Source of the DNA: Allomuricauda sp. TMED12
GTDB taxonomy: Bacteria > Bacteroidota > Bacteroidia > Flavobacteriales > Flavobacteriaceae
NCBI GenBank assembly: GCA_002167435.2
Contig: NHBR02000141.1
Coordinates: 11,431-45,562, forward strand
Length of the DNA: 34,132 bases
Direction: 5' to 3'
The notes under the pieces: generated by a model
Told to the model about the DNA's origin: nothing
The model's database searches: none
Seen by the model: only the letters and a program-made list of their open reading frames with translations
Shown here: in pieces, positions 17,888 through 26,636 of the stretch
Layout: each line of letters begins with the position of its first letter
Numbering within the stretch: the first letter of the stretch is position 1
Translations under genes and position numbers: made by a program

Positions 17888-17918
17888 AAAATCAAAAGTC
17901 AAAAACTTGTTGATTTTA
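17886..17918 (+). terminator. Weak hairpin after the macroglobulin-like gene
   Basis: AAAATCA (17888-17894) pairs with TGATTTT (17911-17917), and AAGT (17896-17899) with ACTT (17905-17908) inside it. The structure lies directly at the stop codon. The stem is AT-rich with only a short T-run, so termination is uncertain. Confidence 0.4.
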
Positions 17919-17983
17919 TCATACCATGTTTTTACGATCTCTTAGATTTTAAACCTAGTAAGTTCCCAAAAGATGTTATCTTA

Positions 17984-20812
17984 ATGCACTACAATCTTGT
18001 TGGACTTATGTTTTTAAAGTACCCACTCTATTTTTTCTTGTTAGTATCACAATGGATTATCTGCCAGGAGTTGCCACCTATCCAAAATTATACTCCTACT
18101 GATTACCAAGCCGAAAATCAGAATTGGGCTATTTCCCAAGATGATGATAAGGTGGTTTATGTGGCCAACAACAAAGGTTTGCTTAGGTTCAATGGCGCAA
18201 ACTGGATGCTGTTTCCTTCTCCAAATGAATCTATTATGCGATCCGTAAAGGTTGTTGGTAATAGAATTTATACTGGCTGTTACATGGAATTTGGTTATTG
18301 GATCGAGGATGGATATGGTGTGCTGCGCTACACTTCTTTGTCTTCGAGTATGGAAGAGTCATTGTTGGAAGATGAGGAGTTTTGGGGAATATCAAATCTT
18401 GATGATTGGATGGTGTTCCAATCTTTAAAGCGCATTTATATTTATAATATAAAAACGGGTGCGATTAATATCATAGATGCCGAGAATACCTTGTTTAGAA
18501 TGTTCCAAGTAGATAAGGAAATCTATTTTCAAGAAAGTGGTAAGGGAATATTTAAAATTGACAACGGTGAGGCTGAGATTGTTTATGAAGATGAGGTTGT
18601 TTTAAATGATGAGGTCATAAATATATTTCAGCAAGGAGGCACAATTGTTCTGGTTACCAAGCATAATGGATTTTTTACGGCCAATGATGGGTTTCTTACC
18701 AAATTTAATACGGGTTTGGATTCATTGGTTAATAAGGTAAGTGTATACAGTGCCATTAGGTTAAAGGATGGCAAATATGCTTTGGGCACAATTTCGAACG
18801 GGTTAGTGCTCTTAGACCGGAATGGAGCTTTACAGAACCATATAGATCAAATCAAGGGCTTACGAAATAACACAATCCTCTCCCTTATGGAGGATATTGA
18901 CAGCAATATATGGTTAGGGCTCGATAACGGCATAAGTTACTTAAATGTCAAGTCTCCTGTAAAGGTTTATCACGACAATAAAGGTGTTGTGGGAAGCACT
19001 TATGCTGCAGCCGTCAAAGACAATATATTGTATTTGGGTACCAATCAAGGTTTGTTCTACAAACCCTTGGAAGGTGAATCTGACTTTCAACTGATCAAGG
19101 GAACCCAAGGTCAAGTATGGTCACTTCAGGAGATTGAGGGAACCCTTTTTTGTTGTCATCACTCGGGAACGTTTATAGTAGAGGGAGATAGTGCAAAACA
19201 AATTACCAGTTTGGAAGGGGCCTGGAAAATAAATCCTTTATCAGGTAATCCAGACCTTTTGTTACAGGGTAATTATGATGGTCTTTATGTTCTTGAAAAA
19301 GAGAGGGGCAATTGGAAGCTTAGAAACAAGGTAGAAGGATTTGAAAACTCTTCACGCTATTTTGAGATACTCGGAAACAAGGTTTTTGTAAACCATGAGT
19401 ACAAAGGCATTTTTAAATTGGATGTAGATAGTTCGTTTTATCATGTACAGAGCATTGCAATGGATACTTTGATAAAAGGATCGGAATCGGGTATTGTGAA
19501 ATATCGTGATCAATTATTTTATGCATACAAAGAAGGTGTGTTCAAGTACCAACCCGATTCAGATTCCTTTGTGCAGGATACTTTGTTGAGCGGTATATAT
19601 AACGAAGATGATTATGTGTCCGGAAAAATGGTGTTAGATCAAAACGAAGACAATCTCTGGATATTTACAAACTCCAATATTAGTCTCTTATCGGATGGTT
19701 CATTGGCCGACACCTTGCTTGTAAAACCCATTCCATTGGCGGAAAACGTTAGAGATGGTATTGTAGGATATGAAAATATTGTCAATTTAGGAGAGGAAGG
19801 GAAGTATCTTTTGGGTACCACTTCGGGTTATATAACATTGGATGTCAATACTTTTCAAGAGCCGGATTTAGTTGTTCAGATTGGAAGGATTCAAAAGTCC
19901 AGTAAAGACAGTCAGAGTTGGGCATCTATAGAAAAGGGTTCAGAAGTACATCTGAAAAGTAGCGAAAACCATCTTCGTTTTTCCTTTTTTACAGCTGAGT
20001 ACAATAAATACTTCCAACCAAAATATCAGTTTCAATTACAAGGTATATATGACAATTGGAGCGATTGGTCGGAAAACTATTCCACAACCTTTGAAAACTT
20101 GCCTTATGGCGATTATACTTTTCGGGTAAGGGCCAAGATCGGGGATAAGGTTTCCAGTAACATTGCCACCTATTCTTTTAGAATAGAAAGGCCATGGTAC
20201 ATTTCCAACTTAATGTTGGTCATTTATATTTTGGTCTTTGTCATTGGCTCGTTTCTTATTCATCAAGCTTATAAACGGTATTATCATAAACGACAACAAA
20301 AACTTATAGAAAAGAATAAGAGGGAAATTGAGCTGGCCAAAGCACAGAACGAAAAAGAAATAATAAAGATCAAGAACGAACAGCTTCAGGAAGAGTTTCG
20401 TAGTAAGAGCAACGAACTCGCAGCTTCCACTCTTAGTATTATTCGAAAGAACGAACTTTTATCAAAAGTAAAGGATCAGCTATTGTCCAGCGTAGAAGAC
20501 AAGGGCTCCATTAAGCCTATTATCAAGGTAATCGATAAAAACATTACTCAAAATGATGATTGGGAACTATTCAAGGAAGCCTTTAATAATGCCGACAGAA
20601 AGTTTCTGAAAAAATTAAAAAAAGCGCACCCAAACCTTTCTCCAAACGATGTTCGTTTGTGCGCTTATCTTCGCTTAAACTTATCATCAAAGGAAATAGC
20701 TCCTTTGTTCAATATTTCTGTAAGAAGCGTTGAGATTAAACGCTATCGACTTCGTAAAAAGATGGATTTGTCTCATGATGACAATCTTGTTGACTACATT
20801 TTGAAACTCTGA
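17984..20812 (+). CDS. Membrane-anchored propeller/Y_Y_Y regulator with LuxR-type HTH
   Basis: A 942-residue protein; an ATG at 18008 is an equally good start with a tighter signal peptide (MFLKYPLYFFLLVSQWIICQ). Residues ~35-640 form a periplasmic beta-propeller of Reg_prop type (VYVANNKGLLRFNG, IWLGLDNGISYL). Residues ~660-725 are the triple-tyrosine Y_Y_Y domain (YQFQLQGIYDNWSDWSEN, LPYGDYTFRVRA). A transmembrane helix lies at ~741-762, a coiled coil at ~765-830, and a helix-turn-helix at ~880-942 (LSPNDVRLCAYLRLNLSSKE, ISVRSVEIKRYRLRKKM). There is no histidine kinase, ATPase or receiver domain, unlike classical hybrid two-component regulators of polysaccharide loci. It probably binds a glucan fragment outside and regulates the enzyme operon that starts 324 bp downstream. 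Confidence 0.9.
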   Translation: MHYNLVGLMFLKYPLYFFLLVSQWIICQELPPIQNYTPTDYQAENQNWAISQDDDKVVYVANNKGLLRFNGANWMLFPSPNESIMRSVKVVGNRIYTGCYMEFGYWIEDGYGVLRYTSLSSSMEESLLEDEEFWGISNLDDWMVFQSLKRIYIYNIKTGAINIIDAENTLFRMFQVDKEIYFQESGKGIFKIDNGEAEIVYEDEVVLNDEVINIFQQGGTIVLVTKHNGFFTANDGFLTKFNTGLDSLVNKVSVYSAIRLKDGKYALGTISNGLVLLDRNGALQNHIDQIKGLRNNTILSLMEDIDSNIWLGLDNGISYLNVKSPVKVYHDNKGVVGSTYAAAVKDNILYLGTNQGLFYKPLEGESDFQLIKGTQGQVWSLQEIEGTLFCCHHSGTFIVEGDSAKQITSLEGAWKINPLSGNPDLLLQGNYDGLYVLEKERGNWKLRNKVEGFENSSRYFEILGNKVFVNHEYKGIFKLDVDSSFYHVQSIAMDTLIKGSESGIVKYRDQLFYAYKEGVFKYQPDSDSFVQDTLLSGIYNEDDYVSGKMVLDQNEDNLWIFTNSNISLLSDGSLADTLLVKPIPLAENVRDGIVGYENIVNLGEEGKYLLGTTSGYITLDVNTFQEPDLVVQIGRIQKSSKDSQSWASIEKGSEVHLKSSENHLRFSFFTAEYNKYFQPKYQFQLQGIYDNWSDWSENYSTTFENLPYGDYTFRVRAKIGDKVSSNIATYSFRIERPWYISNLMLVIYILVFVIGSFLIHQAYKRYYHKRQQKLIEKNKREIELAKAQNEKEIIKIKNEQLQEEFRSKSNELAASTLSIIRKNELLSKVKDQLLSSVEDKGSIKPIIKVIDKNITQNDDWELFKEAFNNADRKFLKKLKKAHPNLSPNDVRLCAYLRLNLSSKEIAPLFNISVRSVEIKRYRLRKKMDLSHDDNLVDYILKL

Positions 20813-20834
20813 TACTATACGAGTTACCACGTTC

Positions 20835-20856
20835 ACCTCAACAATACCTCAACAAA
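20835..20856 (+). promoter_or_regulatory. Tandem operator-like repeat ACCTCAACAA x2
   Basis: ACCTCAACAA occurs at 20835-20844 and 20846-20855, an 11-bp period of about one helical turn. The second copy extends to ACCTCAACAAA (20856). An exact reverse-complement copy lies ~115 bp further on, next to the candidate promoter. The pattern suits a multimeric activator bound to one face of the DNA; the regulator encoded upstream is the obvious candidate. Confidence 0.5.
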
Positions 20857-20968
20857 CGTTTATTTTGGTTTTTTTGGGTGGGTCAATGTTTCCCGTCTAA
20901 GGCCACATTTTTAGTACTTAAAATATAGATATATCAAAGAAAATCAATCTTTTTTGAATTGTATATTT

Positions 20969-20979
20969 TTTGTTGAGGT
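20969..20979 (-). promoter_or_regulatory. Inverted copy of the operator-like repeat
   Basis: TTTGTTGAGGT is the exact reverse complement of ACCTCAACAAA at 20846-20856. It ends 4 bp before the candidate -33 element at 20984, where an activator would contact polymerase. Confidence 0.5.
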
Positions 20980-20983
20980 CTTT

Positions 20984-21017
20984 TTTGTGGAATTCATATT
21001 CCGTTAAGTTAAGTTTA
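20984..21017 (+). promoter_or_regulatory. Candidate Bacteroidota-type promoter of the glucan operon
   Basis: TTTG at 20984-20987 is followed after 22 bp by TAAGTTTA at 21010-21017, one mismatch from the TAnnTTTG -7 consensus and within the usual 17-23-bp spacing. It would give a leader of roughly 110 nt before the ATG at 21137. Confidence 0.4.
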
Positions 21018-21136
21018 ACCTTCTGAAAATTGAATGTATTGTTTTCGTGGCTCAAAGGTGTACCTAAACGTATATGATACAATGTGATGTAGTCGCATTT
21101 ATTCAATGCAGAACTCAACTAAAACTAAACATTACT

Positions 21137-24100
21137 ATGAAAAACTATCTGCATGCACTGTTCCTTTTGTGTTTTGTTGTGGGTTCTTATGCTCAAACAG
21201 ATAATGTAACCGTCGAAAGCACTAAGGCGGGTATGAAATTGGTCGTGAACGGAGAAGACTTCATGATTAATGGTATGAATTGGGATTACATACCTATTGG
21301 GACCAATACAGTAAATGCGAAATTCTGGGAAAAATCCGATGACATTATTAAGGCTGGTCTCGACACTGAGATGCCTTTGTTAAAAAATATGGGGGTCAAT
21401 GTAATTAGGCAGTATACCGGAGTTCCAGCAAAATGGATTCGGTATATCTACGAAAACTATGGTATTTATACTGTATTAAACCATTCTTTCGGGCGCTATG
21501 GTCTAACCCTTGATGGGGTGTGGACACCGGTAACCATTTATGATGATCCAAAAACACAACAATTCCTCTTGTCCGAGGTAGAAACGCTGGTCGCAGATTA
21601 TAAGGATACACCTGGACTACTGCTTTATCTGTTGGGAAATGAAAACAACTATGGACTGTTTTGGGCAGGGGCAGAAACAGAAGATTTCCCTGATGATGAG
21701 GAACGGATAAATTTTATTGGGGAAAGTAGGGGAAGGCCCATGTACCGTTTAATGAACGAAGCAGCAAAAAAAATGAAAGCTATGGATACTTCTCATCCAG
21801 TAGCTATTTGTAATGGAGATGTACTCTTCATCGATATAGTTGCCGAAGAGTGCACGGATATTGATATCTACGGAACCAATACCTACCGTGGAGTTTCTTT
21901 CGGGGATATGTTCCAAGTAGTAAAAGATAAATTGAACAAACCCATAATGTTTACGGAGTTTGGTGCAGATGCATTCAATGCGATCGAAAATAAGGAAGAT
22001 CAATATTCCCAAGCCTATTATATGGTGGGCAATTGGAAAGAGATTTATGAAAATGCCGCAGATTTGGGGAAAACGGGAAATTCCATAGGAGGATTTACCT
22101 TTCAATTCAGTGATGGTTGGTGGAAGTATGGTTTTGATGACCGCGAAAATGCAGACGTGCACGATACAAATGCTTCATGGTCCAATGGAGGATATTCAAG
22201 AGATTTGGCATCTCCTGGGACAAATAATATGAACGAGGAATGGTTTGGTATTTGTGCCAAAGGAGCCACAAACCCAAGAGGTCTTTATGAGCTTTATCCT
22301 AGAGCCGCCTATTACGCTTTGCAGGAAGCACACCAACTAGACCCCTATGCCGATGGTGTGGACTTGAGCTTTGTGCAAAATCATTTCGATAATATACAGT
22401 TAATGGATGCCGTACTCAAGGCAAGGGGAGATAAGGCTGCCTTACAGGGCGAACAGAGCAATTTGTTGCGCATAAGTAATTTAAGGGCAAAATTTTCCAC
22501 ATTCAGCACCGGAGGTAGTTTAATTACAACGCCCGAGAATGCTGACCCGGATGACCCGAATACCTTTCCAAACCAATTAGGGTTTGATCACATGCAATCC
22601 TATTTTGTTGGAGTAGAAGGTAATCCAGCTTCCAATATGCGCGCAGAGGTTAACTTCAATGTAGTGGGAAATGTGGCACAAAACCCCATAAATGAGATTT
22701 TTTATGAGAATAATTCCCGTCCCATTGAGGTCAACACCGATCAGGGCAATGTGTTGGTTCAAGACGTAAATAGAATACGAGTTTATCAAGCTGAGTTCGA
22801 ATGGAAAGCAAAAGAGTTCGATTTAAGGGGATTTTACAGAACCGGACATTACCATTGGGGTTATGAAGGTGATTTCTTCGGATTTTATCCCGAAGCCAAT
22901 TATGGTCCTAACCTAGATATCTATAACGGTGAAATTTTAGGGGCAGAACTTGATGGTAAAGGAATATTGAAAGGTTTAAAAGTTGCAGTGGGACCCCAAC
23001 TTTGGTGGGGAGCCAACCCTACAATGCTTTTTAAGTATAGAAGGAATATAGGCAAGTTTGATTTTACTGGAATTTACCACCGAGATTTTGAAACAGATAT
23101 TGTTCTAGATGAGAACGGACGTCGAACTTTGGATATAAACCAAGTGCGAAGTGGTGTAATTCCCCCATGGCCTACAGAAAGGGCCGCTATTGCCATAGAA
23201 AGGGAGGTTGGCAAATTTGGCTTCGAATTGGGCGGTGTCTGGTCAGGAAGCCCATTGAACGGTATTGCTTTTCAAGATGTAAGGGGAACTCCGGGCAATT
23301 ATGTGGTTTATGAAGATAGAATCCAAGCTAATGATAACTGGGGTGGGAAATTCAAAGTCACCTACGAAGGGGGGAAATTCAATTGGTACGGTCAAACAGC
23401 TGCCATGGGGCTTATTGCAAATGGCGGTGCCGACCAAACCCTGACTTTTACTGGATGGAAATTGAAGGATACTGGAAGCGGCAACCAAGTCAATGTATTG
23501 TCCGGGTTTACTTATGCTCTCGGTAATTTTCAAATTGCCCCCAATTTTATGTGGCAAGAGCCTTTGATAGGCGCTATGCCTAATGATGTGCAAGGCCCAG
23601 GACGTTTAAGAAATATTATTGACGACCCATTTGCTGTGAGGGCAAACAGGAAGACTACCGCAGGAGAAATCCTATTTACTTATGACCCTACACCTGGCAC
23701 ATGGATGTATGAATGGGATAATGATAGGGCAGAAGACGCCAAATTCGCAATGAATTTAGGATTCGTTTACCGTCATCTTCCCACACGAATGGATGCACAC
23801 ATCGGTTTCAATGCCAATAGGGAATTCTTCGCATTTCCCAATTCGGCACCAGCAGAAGATTTATGGGAAGTACATTCCAGAATGGTTTCCAAACTTGGAC
23901 CGGATTTGGGCATTATCGGTAATTTCTACTATGGAAATGGGCAAGGTAATGGTGATTCCGACCGTTTGATCAAACGTTTTGGTGGTGATGTACGGATGCT
24001 TTACAAAAATTTCAAGGTACAATACACGCAAAAAATAAATGATTGGGGTCCATACGATTATCATAGGGATTTTAACTTAACCTACCCTGTGCAATTGATG

Positions 24101-24322
24101 TTGGATATTTCCACCACCCTGGGCAAACCGGATTGGTTTATTCTACCAAGCACCCAGGTTGGTATTAGGGGCATATGGAGATCCCTGAACGAATTTTCAC
24201 CTCGATACTCTCCTAATCTAGCCGAGGAATTTGCCAATCAACCCATAATAAGCCCTGTTGGGTTTGATAATGGTAAGGAGTGGGAAATTATGACATACGT
24301 GCACATTAATATCGGGAAATAA
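21137..24322 (+). CDS. Clan GH-A glycoside hydrolase fused to an outer-membrane beta-barrel
   Basis: A 1061-residue protein. The frame opens at 21074, but the ATG at 21137 gives a clean signal peptide (MKNYLHALFLLCFVVGSYAQ). Residues ~25-420 form a GH2/GH5-like TIM barrel: the acid/base candidate is Glu169 in LLGNENNYG, the nucleophile candidate Glu274 in MFTEFGADAF, and NVIRQYTG and FQFSDGWWKYGF lie in typical places. From about residue 440 to the end the sequence changes to alternating, aromatic-rich beta-strands (MRAEVNFNVVG, QAEFEWKAKEFDLRGFYRTG, EIMTYVHINIGK), as in an outer-membrane porin-like barrel. The natural reading is a surface or periplasmic glycosidase tethered by its own barrel. 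It heads an operon with a GH16 laminarinase, so beta-glucan is the likely substrate. The CAZy family could not be fixed from sequence alone. The barrel is inferred from strand pattern. Confidence 0.8.
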   Translation: MKNYLHALFLLCFVVGSYAQTDNVTVESTKAGMKLVVNGEDFMINGMNWDYIPIGTNTVNAKFWEKSDDIIKAGLDTEMPLLKNMGVNVIRQYTGVPAKWIRYIYENYGIYTVLNHSFGRYGLTLDGVWTPVTIYDDPKTQQFLLSEVETLVADYKDTPGLLLYLLGNENNYGLFWAGAETEDFPDDEERINFIGESRGRPMYRLMNEAAKKMKAMDTSHPVAICNGDVLFIDIVAEECTDIDIYGTNTYRGVSFGDMFQVVKDKLNKPIMFTEFGADAFNAIENKEDQYSQAYYMVGNWKEIYENAADLGKTGNSIGGFTFQFSDGWWKYGFDDRENADVHDTNASWSNGGYSRDLASPGTNNMNEEWFGICAKGATNPRGLYELYPRAAYYALQEAHQLDPYADGVDLSFVQNHFDNIQLMDAVLKARGDKAALQGEQSNLLRISNLRAKFSTFSTGGSLITTPENADPDDPNTFPNQLGFDHMQSYFVGVEGNPASNMRAEVNFNVVGNVAQNPINEIFYENNSRPIEVNTDQGNVLVQDVNRIRVYQAEFEWKAKEFDLRGFYRTGHYHWGYEGDFFGFYPEANYGPNLDIYNGEILGAELDGKGILKGLKVAVGPQLWWGANPTMLFKYRRNIGKFDFTGIYHRDFETDIVLDENGRRTLDINQVRSGVIPPWPTERAAIAIEREVGKFGFELGGVWSGSPLNGIAFQDVRGTPGNYVVYEDRIQANDNWGGKFKVTYEGGKFNWYGQTAAMGLIANGGADQTLTFTGWKLKDTGSGNQVNVLSGFTYALGNFQIAPNFMWQEPLIGAMPNDVQGPGRLRNIIDDPFAVRANRKTTAGEILFTYDPTPGTWMYEWDNDRAEDAKFAMNLGFVYRHLPTRMDAHIGFNANREFFAFPNSAPAEDLWEVHSRMVSKLGPDLGIIGNFYYGNGQGNGDSDRLIKRFGGDVRMLYKNFKVQYTQKINDWGPYDYHRDFNLTYPVQLMLDISTTLGKPDWFILPSTQVGIRGIWRSLNEFSPRYSPNLAEEFANQPIISPVGFDNGKEWEIMTYVHINIGK

Positions 24323-24334
24323 AAAAACTGAAAA

Positions 24335-25741
24335 ATGAAAAATATTAAATATACCAACTTCCGTTTCATACTTCTATTTAGCTTGGGATCAATAGTAATT
24401 TCAAGTTGCGAAAGAGAACTTTCTGATGATGTTGAATTTGCTGTGTTCCCGTCGGATGGTGACGTTTTTATCGATACTTTTTCCTCGGGTTTGGATTATT
24501 TCCCTTTTGTGGATGCCGGGGCAGACCCAGAAGCATTTAGCGTGGATACAGAGGAAACCTATGCGGGAGATGCATCTATGAGGTTTGATGTGCCCGCATT
24601 TGGAAATGGATTTGTTGGTGCAACATTCAATACTACGGCAAATCGAGACCTTTCCGGTTTCGATGCCCTGACCTTTTACGCGAAAGCATCCAAGGCAGCA
24701 AATATCAATTCCATAGGATATGGTATTTCTGGGCAAACCAATAACAAATTTCAGGTTACAGCCCTAGATTTGGCTGTGAGCACGCGTTGGGAAAAATATA
24801 CAATTCCCATTCCTGATGCCTCAAAACTTATTGAGGAAACCGGACTGTTCTGGTTGGCCGAAGGTGCTTCTTTTGAAGGGGATGAAGGAGGTTACATTCT
24901 GTGGTTCGATGAGATAAAGTTTGAAAAATTAGGGACCGTTGCACAGCCTCAACCTGCCATATTTTGGGGAGAAGATATTGCCGAACAAGCATTTATAGGT
25001 TCAACCCTTACCGTCAGCGGACTTGCTCAAACCTTTAACCTGGCAGATGGTACAAACCAGACAGTATTTACTGCGCCTTCTTATTTTACATTTGAATCAT
25101 CGGATAATGGTGTAGCAACAGTTAACGAGCTTGGCCAAGTAACCGTACTGGGAGCCGGTACTACGACTATCTCGGCTATTTTGGCCGGAGTACGTGCAAA
25201 AGGTTCTTTGGAAATCACCTCAAACGGTGTTTTACAAGCCGCACCAACTCCAACGAGACCACAAACCAGTATAGAGTCAATATTTAGTGATGCTTACCAA
25301 AATAGTACAGAAAGCAATTTCTCACCTGGTTTTGGTGGATCTACAACAGAAACAGCAATCATTACAACTAGCGATGGCGAAGTTGTATCCTATGCCAACA
25401 ACAACTTTACAGGAATTATTTTCGATAATACCGTGGATGCATCTGGTTTAACATTTATGCATATAGATGTCTATGTACAGCAAGCTGGTACCGAGATTGG
25501 ACTTCAAATTAGGGATATCGGAGCCAATCAAACCATTGATACCGATGTAAACACAGGCTTGCCAATAGGGGATGATAAGGATCTTAGAGTGGACCTCACT
25601 GGTCTAACTGTTGGGCAATGGACATCATTTGATATACCACTTGATGGTGACTTGACTGCACAAAGGAACAATCTGGGAGCACTGATATTAGTAGGTGGAC
25701 CTAACTTTTTATTGGACAATATTTATTTCTATTCGGAATAA
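24335..25741 (+). CDS. Carbohydrate-binding surface lipoprotein with Big_2-like domain
   Basis: A 468-residue lipoprotein: signal ending VISSC with Cys25, then ERELSDD, an acidic stretch compatible with surface export. Residues ~40-205 resemble a CBM-type jelly roll (FIDTFSSGLDYFPF, GDASMRFDVPAF, DLSGFDALTFYAKAS, LWFDEIKFEKLG). Residues ~220-296 look like a Big_2 bacterial Ig domain (SSDNGVATVNELGQVTVLGA). Residues ~310-468 form a second CBM-like jelly roll ending FLLDNIYFYSE. No catalytic residues were recognised. It starts 12 bp after the glycosidase-barrel gene and ends 32 bp before the chosen GH16 start, so it belongs to the same operon. Predicted role: surface glycan-binding protein that captures glucan for the neighbouring enzymes. 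Confidence 0.85.
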   Translation: MKNIKYTNFRFILLFSLGSIVISSCERELSDDVEFAVFPSDGDVFIDTFSSGLDYFPFVDAGADPEAFSVDTEETYAGDASMRFDVPAFGNGFVGATFNTTANRDLSGFDALTFYAKASKAANINSIGYGISGQTNNKFQVTALDLAVSTRWEKYTIPIPDASKLIEETGLFWLAEGASFEGDEGGYILWFDEIKFEKLGTVAQPQPAIFWGEDIAEQAFIGSTLTVSGLAQTFNLADGTNQTVFTAPSYFTFESSDNGVATVNELGQVTVLGAGTTTISAILAGVRAKGSLEITSNGVLQAAPTPTRPQTSIESIFSDAYQNSTESNFSPGFGGSTTETAIITTSDGEVVSYANNNFTGIIFDNTVDASGLTFMHIDVYVQQAGTEIGLQIRDIGANQTIDTDVNTGLPIGDDKDLRVDLTGLTVGQWTSFDIPLDGDLTAQRNNLGALILVGGPNFLLDNIYFYSE

Positions 25742-25773
25742 TATGGTCTATGTATCAACTTCAAAAAAAGAAA

Positions 25774-26622
25774 ATGAATATGAAATATAATCACCTTAAA
25801 CCTATAAGCATGGTGCTTTTTAAATACGCATTAATGCTTTCGATTATCGCTTTATTGGGCTGCGAAACCGACGACCAGCAAACCGTGGCCAGGTTCACCG
25901 AATTAACGCTTTCCGAAGAGTTTGATACAGATGGACAACCCAATGCTTCCATTTGGGGATATGAAATTGGTACAGGAGAAAATGGTTGGGGAAATCAAGA
26001 ATTACAATACTATACCGACAGACCAGAAAATGTGAATGTACAAAATGGGGTATTGCTCATAACGGCAAGGGAAGAGTCCTTTGAAGGCTCTTCATACACC
26101 TCTGCCAGATTAGTGACCAAGGATAAGTTTGAGCAGCGTTACGGTCGTTTTGAAGCACGTATTCGATTGCCTTATGGACAGGGGATATGGCCTGCATTTT
26201 GGATGTTGGGAGCTGATATTGATGAAAATCCATGGCCAGGTGCAGGAGAAATCGATATCATGGAATATCGTGGACAAAATCCAACTTTGCTTATAGGAAG
26301 TGTGCATGGACCGGGTTATTCCGGTGGCGAAGCCATTTCCAAAGAATATAACCTTGTTAATGATCGCTTTGATACCGGTTTCCACATTTTTGGAATCGAG
26401 TGGGCCCCCGAATATGTGAATTTCTATGTGGACGATGTGCTATATAATCAAATTACCCCAGAAGATGTGACGGGCACTTGGGTGTTCAACAAGCCATTTT
26501 ACATTTTGATGAACTTAGCGGTAGGGGGAACCTTTGTCGGTTCACCTAATGAAGAAACTGAATTTCCTCAAACTATGTTGGTGGATTATGTCAGAGTGTA
26601 TAAAGAATTAAAAATAAACTAA
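25774..26622 (+). CDS. GH16 endo-beta-1,3-glucanase (laminarinase), lipoprotein
   Basis: A 282-residue enzyme from the ATG at 25774; starts at 25750 and 25780 are also possible. The lipoprotein signal ends IALLGC (Cys30), followed by ETDD, an acidic surface-export-like signal. The GH16 catalytic signature EIDIME is complete in GAGEIDIMEY, with nucleophile Glu159 and acid/base Glu164. Other family hallmarks are GWGNQELQYYT, RYGRFEARIRLP, GIWPAFWMLG, HIFGIEWAPEYVNFYVDD and the C-terminal MLVDYVRVYKE. Laminarinase-type GH16 enzymes cut internal beta-1,3 bonds of laminarin, releasing oligosaccharides. The protein is short, with no accessory CBM of its own; the flanking lipoproteins may supply binding. 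Confidence 0.93.
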   Translation: MNMKYNHLKPISMVLFKYALMLSIIALLGCETDDQQTVARFTELTLSEEFDTDGQPNASIWGYEIGTGENGWGNQELQYYTDRPENVNVQNGVLLITAREESFEGSSYTSARLVTKDKFEQRYGRFEARIRLPYGQGIWPAFWMLGADIDENPWPGAGEIDIMEYRGQNPTLLIGSVHGPGYSGGEAISKEYNLVNDRFDTGFHIFGIEWAPEYVNFYVDDVLYNQITPEDVTGTWVFNKPFYILMNLAVGGTFVGSPNEETEFPQTMLVDYVRVYKELKIN

Positions 26623-26636
26623 ACTAACTATTAATT

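Larger units (their letters stand above)
20813..21136. other. Regulatory intergenic region upstream of the glucan operon
   Basis: 324 bp, AT-rich, no gene. It holds a direct repeat pair (20835-20855), one inverted copy of the same 11-mer (20969-20979) and a candidate promoter (20984-21017), each listed separately. No terminator for the upstream regulator gene was recognised. Confidence 0.7.

Noticed and set aside
20959..20972. TATATTTTTTG as the -7 element of the glucan operon
   Set aside because: Spacing inside the motif is one base too long for TAnnTTTG and the nearest TTTG upstream is too close; the 20984/21010 pair fits better.
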